Made by a program: the position numbers and the translations under genes
NCBI RefSeq assembly: GCF_022811845.1
Contig: NZ_CP064266.1
Span: 1,302,001-1,366,000, forward strand
DNA from: Bacillus pseudomycoides
GTDB taxonomy: Bacteria; Bacillota; Bacilli; Bacillales; Bacillaceae_G
Direction of reading: 5' to 3'
DNA: 64,000 bases
Shown: in pieces, positions 1-7,983 of the stretch
Layout of the letters: each line of letters starts with the position of its first letter
Position numbering within the stretch: position 1 is the first letter of the stretch
The notes under the pieces: generated by a model
The model's database searches: none
What the model saw: the letters and a program-made list of their open reading frames with translations, nothing else
Told to the model about the DNA's origin: nothing

Positions 1-530
1 ACTTTTCCAATTTTCTTTGTAATATCTTCGATTGTTTCGTATACCGCATCATCTGTTGCAAGTCCGCGGATGATTTCAACAAGCTTCATAACCGGAACTG
101 GATTCATAAAGTGCATCCCAATTACTTTCTCTGGTCTTTTCGTTACCGCTGCAATTTCTGTAATTGGTAAAGACGATGTATTTGTCGCCAAAATCGCATG
201 TTCTGGTGCAATTTCATCTAAATTCGCGAAAATTTTCTTTTTAATATCCATTTTCTCAACGGCTGCCTCAATAACAAGATCCGCTTCTTTTACACAATTT
301 AATTCAAGCGTCGCTGTAAGACGATTTAAAGTTGCTTCCTTTGACTCTTCATCCATGCGTCCTTTTTCTACTTGGCGTGCTAAGTTTTTTGTAATAATGG
401 ATAATCCCCGATCTAATTGCTCTTGTTTCAAATCCTGCATATATACGTCATATCCTGCCATCGCACATACTTGTGCAATACCTGAACCCATTTGCCCCGC
501 ACCGATTACAACAATTTTTTGTACACTCAT
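1..530 (-). CDS. 3-hydroxybutyryl-CoA dehydrogenase, partial (C-terminus outside window)
   Basis: This is the N-terminal 176 residues of an NAD-dependent 3-hydroxyacyl-CoA dehydrogenase, which oxidises 3-hydroxybutyryl-CoA to acetoacetyl-CoA. The start reads MSVQKIVVIGAGQMGSGIAQ, a Rossmann fold with GxGxxG at about residues 10-15. Further on are NTSSLPITEIA and GMHFMNPVPVMKLVEII, the family's catalytic region, including the His of HFMNP. The family is about 280 residues long, so about 100 are cut off by the window edge. The gene lies 18 bp downstream of the thiolase on the same strand, which fits a beta-oxidation operon. It is an MmgB/Hbd homologue; fatty-acid use rather than butyrate formation is inferred from the neighbours. 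Confidence 0.93.
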   Translation of the reverse strand, partial: MSVQKIVVIGAGQMGSGIAQVCAMAGYDVYMQDLKQEQLDRGLSIITKNLARQVEKGRMDEESKEATLNRLTATLELNCVKEADLVIEAAVEKMDIKKKIFANLDEIAPEHAILATNTSSLPITEIAAVTKRPEKVIGMHFMNPVPVMKLVEIIRGLATDDAVYETIEDITKKIGK

Positions 531-548
531 TTTTTCTCCCCCTTTTTA

Positions 549-1745
549 TTAATGAACTTCAATCATAATCGCGTCGCCTTGACCACCGCCGCTGCAAATC
601 GATGCAATTCCAATGCCGCCGCCGCGCTGCTTCAGTGCATGAATAAGCGTTACAATAATCCGTGCCCCGCTTGCTCCAATTGGATGGCCCATCGCAACCG
701 CGCCACCGTTTACGTTAATTTTTTCTGGATCAATTCCTGCAATATTTGCACTTGCAATTGCAACTGCTGCAAAGGCTTCGTTAATCTCAAATAAGTCCAC
801 CTCATCCACTGTCTTACCTGTTTTCTTCAAAAGCTCATTAATCGCATACCCTGGCGTTCTTGGGAAATCTTTCGCTTCTACCGCAATTGCTGTATGTGCT
901 AAAATCGTCGCTAACGGTTTTCTTCCTTCTTGCTGCGCTCTGTCCTCGCTCATTATTACAAGTGCTGCGCCGCCGTCATTTAATCCCGGTGCATTTCCGG
1001 CTGTTACTGCTGCCGCCGGATCAAATACAGGCTTTAATTTTGCTAATCTTTCAACTGTTGTATCTTCACGTGGTGCTTCATCTTTTGTAACAACAATTGG
1101 ATCTCCTTTTCGTTGCGGTACTGAAACAGGAACGATTTCTTCTTCAAATCTTCCTTCCTTTTGCGCCGCAACTGCGCGTTGATGACTGCGATACGCCCAT
1201 TCGTCTTGTGCTTCGCGAGAGATTCCGTCCTCCTTCGCAACCTCCCCGCCATACACGCCCATATGTATACCAGAAAATGAACAAGTTAAGCCATCTACTA
1301 TATTTAAATCAGCGACTTGATTATGTCCCATTCGGTAGCCCCAGCGAGCTCCTTGTAAAATATAAGGGCTATTGCTCATGGATTCCATTCCGCCTGCCAC
1401 AATAAGTGTTTGATCTCCGGTGCGAATAATTTGATCAGCCATTGTCACAGCGCGAAGACCCGATGCACAAACTTTATTCACCGTTTCCGTACGCGTTTCC
1501 CAAGGAAGACCAGCTTCTCTAGCTGCTTGGCGTGAAGGAATTTGCCCCTGTCCCCCTTGAATTACCGCTCCAAATATAACTTCTTCAACGTCGTTTGCAG
1601 CAACATCCGCTCTCTCAAGCGCGGCTTTAATTACGATTCCCCCAAGTTCCGTCGCTTTAATATCCTTTAAAGATCCCCCAAACTTTCCAACCGGTGTTCT
1701 TGCAGCACTTAAAATAACTGTTCTTACCACGTTTCTTTCCCCCAT
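549..1745 (-). CDS. acetyl-CoA acetyltransferase (thiolase)
   Basis: This degradative thiolase cleaves or forms acetoacetyl-CoA. The 398 residues match the usual length (about 390). The nucleophilic Cys is C93 in NKVCASGLR. The C-terminal catalytic residues are H354 in GHPIGASG and C384 in CSGGGQG. The ATG at 1745 has a weak Shine-Dalgarno. A GTG at 1730 (sixth codon) has GGGGGA seven bases upstream and may be the true start, giving 393 residues. It lies between the FadF-like gene (97 bp upstream, with a small hairpin) and 3-hydroxybutyryl-CoA dehydrogenase (18 bp downstream), so it acts with them in fatty-acid degradation. It resembles B. subtilis MmgA. Confidence 0.95.
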   Translation of the reverse strand: MGERNVVRTVILSAARTPVGKFGGSLKDIKATELGGIVIKAALERADVAANDVEEVIFGAVIQGGQGQIPSRQAAREAGLPWETRTETVNKVCASGLRAVTMADQIIRTGDQTLIVAGGMESMSNSPYILQGARWGYRMGHNQVADLNIVDGLTCSFSGIHMGVYGGEVAKEDGISREAQDEWAYRSHQRAVAAQKEGRFEEEIVPVSVPQRKGDPIVVTKDEAPREDTTVERLAKLKPVFDPAAAVTAGNAPGLNDGGAALVIMSEDRAQQEGRKPLATILAHTAIAVEAKDFPRTPGYAINELLKKTGKTVDEVDLFEINEAFAAVAIASANIAGIDPEKINVNGGAVAMGHPIGASGARIIVTLIHALKQRGGGIGIASICSGGGQGDAIMIEVH

Positions 1746-1791
1746 CTCTTTTTTTCGGCGCTGAACGCCCGCTCGGTACTCCTACGTTGAG

Positions 1792-1816
1792 AAGAGGTGC
1801 AAATCTTGCACCTCTT
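1792..1816. other. hairpin between FadF-like gene and thiolase gene
   Basis: An 11-bp perfect inverted repeat (AAGAGGTGCAA / TTGCACCTCTT) with a 3-nt loop. It has no T-run on the minus strand, so it looks more like an RNA-processing or stability element than a full terminator, and read-through from the FadF-like gene into the thiolase gene is plausible. Confidence 0.5.
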
Positions 1817-1842
1817 TCTAAAGTTGTATGGATTCTTACGTA

Positions 1843-3948
1843 TTACATAACTTCTTTCTTAGACCCGATTACAGAGCGTTCTAAAATCTCTGTTATATCA
1901 AGCGTTTGAACTTGCTCCTCTACCTCTTTTGCTTTCGTACCGTCACTAATCATCGTTAAACAATACGGACACCCCGTACCAATAATTGACGGTGATGTTG
2001 CAAGTGCTTGCTCTGTACGCGCAACGTTAATGCGTGAGCCTGTCGTTTCTTCCATCCACATAAGCCCGCCACCTGCGCCGCAGCACATGCCTGTTTCACG
2101 ATTACGCTCCATCTCAACAACATTTACACCTGGAATTGCTTTTAAAATATTACGCGGCGCCTCATATACTTCGTTGTATCTTCCTAAATAGCAGGAATCA
2201 TGATACGTAATCGTCTCTTCAATACGGTGAACTGGCTCTAATCGCCCTTCTTTCACCCACTGTGCTAATAATTCTGTATGGTGATAGACTTCTGCTTGTA
2301 AGCCAAAGTCTGGATACTCATTTTTAAATGTGTTATAGGCATGCGGATCAATCGTAACGATTTTCTTCACACCTGCTTTTTCAAACTCCTCAATATTTTT
2401 AGTTGCCATCTCCTGGAACACGAATTCATTTCCGAGGCGGCGTGGCGTATCTCCAGAGTTCTTTTCTTTGTTACCAAGAATCGCAAATGATATGCCTGCT
2501 TTATTCATCAGCTTCGCAAACGATATCGCAATTTTCTGACTGCGATTATCATACGATCCCATAGAGCCGACCCAGAATAAGTATTCAAACTCTTCGCCAG
2601 CTTTTGTTTTCTCTTTCACAGTCGGAACCGTTACTTCATCATCACCTTGGCGCCATGTTTCACGCTCTTTACGATTCAGCCCCCACGGATTCCCTTGGCG
2701 CTCAATATTTGTCATTGCACGCTGCGCTTCCGCATCCATCTTTCCTTCTGTTAAAACAAGATAACGGCGTAAATCAATAATTTTATCGACATGCTCATTC
2801 ATAACTGGGCACTGATCTTCACAGTTACGGCATGTTGTACATGCCCAAATTTCTTCTTCTGTAATGATATCCCCAATTAAGCTTGGATCATAAGCAAGTG
2901 TCGCGGCCGACTCTTGTTGCCCTTGCCCGGCTGCCATCGCTAACTGATTTCCTTGCGTATTGTTAAATGCAACTGCTGGAACCCACGGTACCTTTGATGT
3001 CACCGCTGCCCCTTTATCTGTCAGATGGTCGCGAAGTTTTACAATTAAATCCATTGGCGACAATATTTTTCCTGTCCCTGTTGCCGGGCACATATTTGTA
3101 CAGCGTCCGCACTCTACGCATGCGTATAAATCAATGAGCTGATTCTGTCTAAAGTCTTCAATTTTTCCAACACCAAATGTTTCTTGTGTTTCATCTTCAA
3201 AATCAATTTTTTCAAGCTTTCCTGGATTAGAAAGGCGGCTGAAAAATACATTGGCCGGTCCAGCAATTAAATGTGCGTGTTTTGATTGTGGTACATAAAC
3301 TAAAAACGTTAACAAAATAAGTAGATGCACCCACCAAGAGAAATAGAACACCGAAATGGCTGCGGTTTCATTTATTCCCGAGAAAACGTAAGCGATTCCA
3401 GAAGCGATTGGTTCGCTCCATGAAAGCTCCTCTCCGTGCCATATAATGCCCATACCGTTACCAAGTAGTACAGAAAGCATCAAGCCCCCGATAAAAATAA
3501 GAACAAGGCCCGATTTAAAATTACGTTTTAAACGAACAAGCTTTTCAACGTATCTTCTATGAAAAGCCCAAAAAACAGCGATTAAAATCATAAGTGTGAC
3601 AATTTCCTGGAAGAATGTAAATGCAGGGTATAGTGGTCCAAGTGGAAGATGTGATCCTGGTGCGAGTCCTTTCCAAATGAAGTCAATTGCTCCGAATTGG
3701 ACAAGAATAAATCCGTAAAAAAACATAACGTGCATGATACCGCTTTTTTTATCTTTCAGCAATTTTTTTTGGCCGAAAACGTTGACCTTCAGGAGATCCC
3801 ATCGCTCTTTAAAGCGGCGATCAAATTCTATCTTTTTTCCTAATTGTATGTAGGCCATCCTCGTTCGTATAAGATATACAAACAAATATCCCGCATAAGC
3901 AATAACAGCAATGGCAGCCAGCCAATTAATGATCAGTAAGCTATTCAT
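1843..3948 (-). CDS. fadF: FadF-like membrane iron-sulfur oxidoreductase
   Basis: A 701-residue protein like B. subtilis YwjF/FadF, thought to pass electrons from acyl-CoA dehydrogenase/ETF to the respiratory chain. Residues 1-225 hold several membrane segments, as in NarI-type subunits. Two 4Fe-4S motifs follow: C277-x2-C280-x2-C283-x3-C287-P and C370-x2-C373-x2-C376-x3-C380-P. The C-terminal half has two cysteine-rich CCG-like domains (DSCYLGRYN; GMCCGAGGG). It is the first gene of a minus-strand fatty-acid operon, with a sigma-A promoter overlapped by a FadR-like operator just upstream. The divergent neighbours clsB and uvsE keep the B. subtilis ywjD-ywjE-ywjF order. The exact electron acceptor is inferred. 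Confidence 0.9.
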   Translation of the reverse strand: MNSLLIINWLAAIAVIAYAGYLFVYLIRTRMAYIQLGKKIEFDRRFKERWDLLKVNVFGQKKLLKDKKSGIMHVMFFYGFILVQFGAIDFIWKGLAPGSHLPLGPLYPAFTFFQEIVTLMILIAVFWAFHRRYVEKLVRLKRNFKSGLVLIFIGGLMLSVLLGNGMGIIWHGEELSWSEPIASGIAYVFSGINETAAISVFYFSWWVHLLILLTFLVYVPQSKHAHLIAGPANVFFSRLSNPGKLEKIDFEDETQETFGVGKIEDFRQNQLIDLYACVECGRCTNMCPATGTGKILSPMDLIVKLRDHLTDKGAAVTSKVPWVPAVAFNNTQGNQLAMAAGQGQQESAATLAYDPSLIGDIITEEEIWACTTCRNCEDQCPVMNEHVDKIIDLRRYLVLTEGKMDAEAQRAMTNIERQGNPWGLNRKERETWRQGDDEVTVPTVKEKTKAGEEFEYLFWVGSMGSYDNRSQKIAISFAKLMNKAGISFAILGNKEKNSGDTPRRLGNEFVFQEMATKNIEEFEKAGVKKIVTIDPHAYNTFKNEYPDFGLQAEVYHHTELLAQWVKEGRLEPVHRIEETITYHDSCYLGRYNEVYEAPRNILKAIPGVNVVEMERNRETGMCCGAGGGLMWMEETTGSRINVARTEQALATSPSIIGTGCPYCLTMISDGTKAKEVEEQVQTLDITEILERSVIGSKKEVM

Positions 3949-4034
3949 TTTTATGCTACCCCTCTCTTAGTAAGCCCTCTTTCTTTTAGAATCTTCAAAA
4001 ATAAATAATTTTCTGAATTATATCCCCTATCCTC

Positions 4035-4062
4035 ATTATATAATGAGTGAGCATTCAGTCAA
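4035..4062 (-). promoter_or_regulatory. sigma-A promoter of fadF
   Basis: On the minus strand, TTGACT (4057-4062) and TATAAT (4035-4040) are separated by 16 bases. This is close to consensus and sits 87 bp upstream of the fadF ATG. Confidence 0.75.
4044..4061. promoter_or_regulatory. predicted FadR operator
   Basis: TGAGTGAGCATTCAGTCA is an imperfect palindrome (TGAGTGA / TCAGTCA) matching 14 of 18 positions of the B. subtilis FadR consensus (TGAATGAnTAnTCATTCA). It covers the spacer and most of the -35 box of the fadF promoter, the right place for repression relieved by long-chain acyl-CoA. No fadR gene lies in the window, so the regulator is inferred. Confidence 0.7.
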
Positions 4063-4152
4063 CAGTTTTTTGTTATACAACACAATATTTTTTCATAAAG
4101 CTGTTTATTTAGGTGAAACTATAAGAATGAATTCTCAGGAGGTAATTTGATA

Positions 4153-5346
4153 ATGGTCTTTTTATCTCTCTTACTAATAGGCTTAGTCATATGGGTCTCA
4201 CTCGACCTTTTGCTCGGAAGAAAATATCATTTAAAAAAAATAAAGCCCCGTCCTTTTCCTTTACGACGCAGCAATTTTAAATTGTATACATGGGGAACAA
4301 ATTTATATAATGATTTATTTCTGGATATACAGGAGGCAAAGCATCATATACATATTTTATTTTTCATTGTCAAAAATGATGAAATTAGCCAAACCTTTTT
4401 ACAACTTCTTACTGAAAAAGCAAAACAAGGTATAGAAGTACGTCTCCTTCTCGATCGTATAGGAAGCCATCATTTATCAGACGAATCCATTCGCTCACTC
4501 CGGCAACACGGTGTATTTTTTTCATATTGTCATAAAATCAAGATCCCTTTTCTCTTTTTTTCTGCAAACCAAAGAAATCATAGAAAAATTACGATTATCG
4601 ATGGAAAAATTGGCTATATTGGAGGATTCAACATCGGAGAAGAATATTTAGGGCACGATCCAGAACTTGGACTTTGGCGTGATTATCATTTACGCCTGAC
4701 TGGAGACGGCGTACAAGATTTACAAAAACAATTTTTGCACGATTGGCGCGATGATACAAATGAAGATTTACTAGAAGAAGCGTCATTTTTTCCCAAACAA
4801 CCACCAGGTCCTATAGTGCACCGCTTTATCCCAACAGATGGTGCCTATTTACAGGAAACATTTGTATCACTTATTGAAAGCGCAAAAGAAGAATTATACA
4901 TTGGGACGCCCTACTTCCTTCCGGGAAAAATAGTAATGAATGCATTATTACAAGCAAAAAAACGAGGTGTTCGCATTACGATTCTCGTTCCTAAAAAAGC
5001 AGATCACCCACTCGTTCGCGAAGCTAAATTACCATACTGCCGGAAATTGATGAAGGCAGGGTGTAACATTTATGAATTTCAACAAGGTTTTTTTCATGCA
5101 AAAATTATTATGGTAGATAATCATACTTGTGATATCGGAACAGCTAATTTTGATATGAGGAGTTTATATGTCAATCATGAAATAAATTGTCTCCTGTATG
5201 ACTCAGCTTTTATACAAGAAATTAAGGTGCAAATTAGCAAAGATATTGAAGGATCTACATTGCTTACTTGGAAAGATGTTTCCTCTCTCTCCCTTGTCGA
5301 TAAAGGAAAAGAATGGATTGGGACGTTACTAGCGTTTTTCTTATGA
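4153..5346 (+). CDS. clsB: cardiolipin synthase-like phospholipase D protein (ClsB/YwjE)
   Basis: A 397-residue member of the phospholipase D superfamily that joins phosphatidylglycerol molecules into cardiolipin at the membrane. One N-terminal membrane segment (residues 1-22) is followed by two HKD motifs: H143-x-K145-x4-D150 (HRKITIID) and H315-x-K317-x4-D322 (HAKIIMVD). Family members with two N-terminal membrane segments are about 480 residues, so this is the short YwjE type. The ATG at 4153 is preferred over a TTG at 4147 because AGGAGG ends ten bases before the ATG and only four before the TTG. It is divergent from fadF and followed 45 bp later by uvsE. Confidence 0.9.
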   Translation: MVFLSLLLIGLVIWVSLDLLLGRKYHLKKIKPRPFPLRRSNFKLYTWGTNLYNDLFLDIQEAKHHIHILFFIVKNDEISQTFLQLLTEKAKQGIEVRLLLDRIGSHHLSDESIRSLRQHGVFFSYCHKIKIPFLFFSANQRNHRKITIIDGKIGYIGGFNIGEEYLGHDPELGLWRDYHLRLTGDGVQDLQKQFLHDWRDDTNEDLLEEASFFPKQPPGPIVHRFIPTDGAYLQETFVSLIESAKEELYIGTPYFLPGKIVMNALLQAKKRGVRITILVPKKADHPLVREAKLPYCRKLMKAGCNIYEFQQGFFHAKIIMVDNHTCDIGTANFDMRSLYVNHEINCLLYDSAFIQEIKVQISKDIEGSTLLTWKDVSSLSLVDKGKEWIGTLLAFFL

Positions 5347-5391
5347 AATGAAACTTTTATAATTAAATAATAAATAACGGGGGTAAGGCAG

Positions 5392-6345
5392 ATGATTATG
5401 CGCTTTGGGTATGTCTCACATGCAGTCGCTTTGTGGGACTGCTCCCCTGCTAAAACAATGACATTTACAACGTGGAAAAAGCTTGGTAAACAGGAACGAG
5501 AAGAAAAATTATATAATATTACAATGCAAAATCTTATGCATACATTACGTATCCTGCATTACAATATCGCACATGAAATTCCATTATACCGATTATCATC
5601 TTCTATCGTCCCACTCGCAACCCATCCTGAAGTTGATTTTGATTATATCGATATATTTACACCCTTTTGGCGTAAGATGGGGGAATTAATTCGAGAGCAT
5701 AACTTACGAGTCAGCTTTCATCCAAATCAGTTCACATTATTTACAAGTGAAAAACCTCATATTACAAATAATGCGGTTTTAGATATGACATATCACTATA
5801 ACGTATTAGATGCAATGGGATTAGCAGACTCTTCCTACATTAATATCCATATTGGAGGTGCATACGGCAACAAAGAGAAAGCTTTACTACGCTTTCATGA
5901 AAACTTAAAAAAGCTCTCTTTCCATATCAAGCAGCAAATGACACTTGAAAATGATGATAAAACATATACAGCTTCTGAAACATTAGCCGTTTGTAAGCTA
6001 GAAAGAATCCCTTTTGTATTTGATTATCATCATCACATGGCAAATCTTTGTGATGAACCGTTAGAAGCACTACTACCAGCTATTTTCAAAACGTGGGATC
6101 ATACAAATACCATTCCTAAGGTTCATATTTCTTCACCAAAATCAGAGAAGGAATTCAGATCCCACGCTAATTATATTGATACTGCATTTATAAATTCCTT
6201 TTTACATATTGCCAAAGCAGTAAATCAAGATTTTGACATTATGATTGAGAGTAAGCAAAAAGATTTAGCACTTTTTCAGTTAGTAGATGAACTTGCTTCT
6301 ATAAGAGGAATGAAACGAATAAGCAGTGCAACGTTACAATGGTAA
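5392..6345 (+). CDS. uvsE: UV damage endonuclease UvsE
   Basis: The 317-residue product belongs to the UvdE/UvsE family (TIM barrel, xylose-isomerase-like). It nicks DNA 5' of cyclobutane dimers and 6-4 photoproducts without a glycosylase. Typical family blocks are visible: MRFGYVSHAV at the start, SFHPNQFTLF, NIHIGGAYGNKEKAL, LENDDKTYT, FDYHHHMAN and KVHISSPK; their His, Glu and Asp residues bind the metals. GGGGG lies eight bases before the ATG at 5392; a second ATG at 5398 is also possible. It follows clsB, the same pairing as ywjE-ywjD in B. subtilis. In Bacillus this repair pathway matters for spores. Confidence 0.93.
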   Translation: MIMRFGYVSHAVALWDCSPAKTMTFTTWKKLGKQEREEKLYNITMQNLMHTLRILHYNIAHEIPLYRLSSSIVPLATHPEVDFDYIDIFTPFWRKMGELIREHNLRVSFHPNQFTLFTSEKPHITNNAVLDMTYHYNVLDAMGLADSSYINIHIGGAYGNKEKALLRFHENLKKLSFHIKQQMTLENDDKTYTASETLAVCKLERIPFVFDYHHHMANLCDEPLEALLPAIFKTWDHTNTIPKVHISSPKSEKEFRSHANYIDTAFINSFLHIAKAVNQDFDIMIESKQKDLALFQLVDELASIRGMKRISSATLQW

Positions 6346-6492
6346 TTGTAACGCTGTTTCACGATTCTCTTCTCGTTGGTGTGATTGCTGAAGGTGTTAA
6401 GAGCAAGGAATAATAGTCATTCTTACATACCTAAACCTTTGACTACATTCAAGAGCTTTGAATTATCTAACACTTTTATCCCTAACAAAAAT

Positions 6493-6520
6493 AAAGAACC
6501 CTCACTTGGGTTCTTTTTTT
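6493..6520 (+). terminator. Rho-independent terminator, uvsE side
   Basis: A 9-bp stem (AAAGAACCC / GGGTTCTTT) with a 6-nt loop, followed by a T-run on the plus strand. Its complement also lies just past the papR stop codon, so it may end both transcripts. Confidence 0.8.
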
Positions 6521-6523
6521 ATC

Positions 6524-6661
6524 TTAATGTTCAAATGGCATATCTGAAGCTAATTGTACTTGTTCCTGTTGATTTGTTAATGCGTGATCTTGACTCACTC
6601 CGAATGCAATACCAGCTAGCATTGCCATTGCCATTAAACCGCATGCAAGAATTTTTTTCAT
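6524..6661 (-). CDS. papR: PapR signalling peptide precursor
   Basis: A 45-residue secreted pro-peptide with a Lys-rich start (MKK) and hydrophobic signal segment (residues 4-21), ending VQLASDMPFEH. PapR is exported, processed to a C-terminal heptapeptide or pentapeptide, re-imported by the Opp system, and binds PlcR to activate it. The mature peptide here should be SDMPFEH or MPFEH. Known PapR forms are about 48 residues and end in LPFEF, MPFEF, VPFEF or LPFEH, so this C-terminus combines two signatures. AGGGTG lies seven bases before the ATG. A near-consensus PlcR box is about 60 bp upstream. It lies downstream of plcR, separated by a bcr1-type repeat. Confidence 0.9.
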   Translation of the reverse strand: MKKILACGLMAMAMLAGIAFGVSQDHALTNQQEQVQLASDMPFEH

Positions 6662-6719
6662 CACTCATCACCCTATGCTCTATTTTCTCTAAATATATCA
6701 TGAAATAATTTCTTTTAAA

Positions 6720-6735
6720 AATGCAATTATGCATA
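6720..6735 (-). promoter_or_regulatory. PlcR box of papR
   Basis: On the minus strand, TATGCATAATTGCATT matches the PlcR consensus TATGNANNNNTNCATA except for the last base. It is 59 bp upstream of the papR start, between papR and the bcr1 element, so papR can be transcribed from its own PlcR-activated promoter despite the insertion. Confidence 0.75.
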
Positions 6736-6763
6736 TTCTCTTATGGTTTCATTATTTAAAAAT

Positions 6764-6922
6764 ATAGAATGAAACTTCCATCAGTGGGAGTAATCTTCAT
6801 TCCACACTGATTGTTAGCCCTCACCGACTGGGCTTTTACGGGCAGTTATCCTCCACCTATCTTCCTCTTTTCTCTCTTAATCTTGAAGTGGGGGAATTAC
6901 TGCCCACGAATAGCGGGATAAA
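6764..6922 (-). repeat. bcr1-type repeat between plcR and papR
   Basis: A 149-bp core (6769-6917) bounded by ATAGA on the left and ATAAA on the right, an imperfect copy of the TTTAT target duplication of bcr1 elements. It aligns end to end with the reverse complement of 45729-45874: shared blocks include CATCAGTGGGAG, the ACGG(G/A)CAGTT region and the AGCGGGATAAATTT / TGCGGGATAAATTT ends. It begins five bases after the plcR stop codon. These elements are structured, mobile-looking repeats specific to the B. cereus group. Confidence 0.8.
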
Positions 6923-6927
6923 TTTAA

Positions 6928-7818
6928 TTAGCTAGAGAATATTGTCTGTTCATTACGATCAGCTAATCCCGTTTTTGCTAATAATATCTCTTTGTGAGAA
7001 TGTAAATCTAGTAAATCAAAAAATAATAAAGCCTTTTCATAAACAGCTGTAATTTCACTTGGCGGATAAATTAATTTCTCTAAGCACTCTCCCTTTTGAT
7101 AGTACAGTTGCCCAAGAAGCTGCATACTCCCAATAAGTCGCGACGTTTCAATTGCTTTATCTACTTGCTGAAGCGACTTTGCATATTCATTATTTAAACA
7201 TAAAGTTTTCGCATAATTATATCGAACCTTAACAACAAAATCTTGATCACTCTGCAATGACTCCAGCTGTTGTAAAATATCTTGAAATAATGTAATAGCT
7301 TTTTCTAAATGGTTATTTTCTGCATAAATAATAGCAATCGAATTTTCGATATATAAATTTTGAAACACATCTACCCCACCATATTGCCGATGGATTATAT
7401 TTTTCAGCTCTGAGATGCAGTATTCAAAATTGACTTTCTTTAAAGCATAAGAAGATAAATGATAATACCATAGAAGAAATTGCTTAAATTCAGGATGACA
7501 CTCTTCTTTCTTTAACTCCTCTGAAACAATTTTATGAATTTCATCATACTGCTTCTTCTTACACAATAATTGAATTTGATTCTTAAACTTTTTCTTTCTT
7601 TCGAGGTCAGAATAAAGAAGAACCTCATAAAAATGAATAATGGGAACCCTTAGCTTTGCTGCAATCCCTTGCAGTATATCCATACTTGGATATACCGTTC
7701 CTGACTCAATCCTGCTTACTTCTGATTGATGACATATATTCTCAGACAACTGCTTTTGTGTTAAACCTCTTAACATTCTAATTTTCTTTATTTCAGCTCC
7801 CAGCTTTTCTGCGTGCAT
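6928..7818 (-). CDS. plcR: PlcR virulence and extracellular-factor regulator
   Basis: A 296-residue RNPP-family regulator that turns on secreted enzymes, haemolysins and enterotoxins when bound by PapR. Residues 7-60 are an HTH_3 domain (GLTQKQLSENICHQSEVSRI); residues 75 to about 285 are degenerate TPR repeats forming the peptide pocket (for example NLYIENSIAIIYAEN, YNYAKTLCLNNEYAKSLQQ). PlcR is usually about 285 residues; this one ends with an unusual tail (GLADRNEQTIFSS), about 11 residues longer than I expect. The frame is intact, unlike the nonsense allele of B. anthracis. A PlcR box lies about 80 bp upstream, giving autoregulation. Confidence 0.95.
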   Translation of the reverse strand: MHAEKLGAEIKKIRMLRGLTQKQLSENICHQSEVSRIESGTVYPSMDILQGIAAKLRVPIIHFYEVLLYSDLERKKKFKNQIQLLCKKKQYDEIHKIVSEELKKEECHPEFKQFLLWYYHLSSYALKKVNFEYCISELKNIIHRQYGGVDVFQNLYIENSIAIIYAENNHLEKAITLFQDILQQLESLQSDQDFVVKVRYNYAKTLCLNNEYAKSLQQVDKAIETSRLIGSMQLLGQLYYQKGECLEKLIYPPSEITAVYEKALLFFDLLDLHSHKEILLAKTGLADRNEQTIFSS

Positions 7819-7899
7819 AATAGCTCACCATCCCATTACAGAAATCTAACTTTTCAAGTTGTCATACCACTACAATAATAGTTTTTCGGCACTTTTAGA

Positions 7900-7915
7900 C
7901 ATGAAATATTGCATA
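7900..7915. promoter_or_regulatory. PlcR box between plcR and protease remnant
   Basis: Read on the minus strand, TATGCAATATTTCATG matches TATGNANNNNTNCATA except for the last base. It lies in the divergent intergenic region and so could serve plcR itself and the decayed gene on the plus strand. Confidence 0.7.
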
Positions 7916-7983
7916 ATATATATCATTTAGCACACCTTTCTTATAAATCATTTTATACAAATACAAGACTCCAAATGTTAGAG

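Noticed and set aside
70..552. 160-codon plus-strand frame
   Set aside because: Antisense to 3-hydroxybutyryl-CoA dehydrogenase, which has the full domain signature on the minus strand.
6385..6708. 107-codon plus-strand frame over papR
   Set aside because: It runs through the terminator and opposite papR; no similarity or ribosome site.
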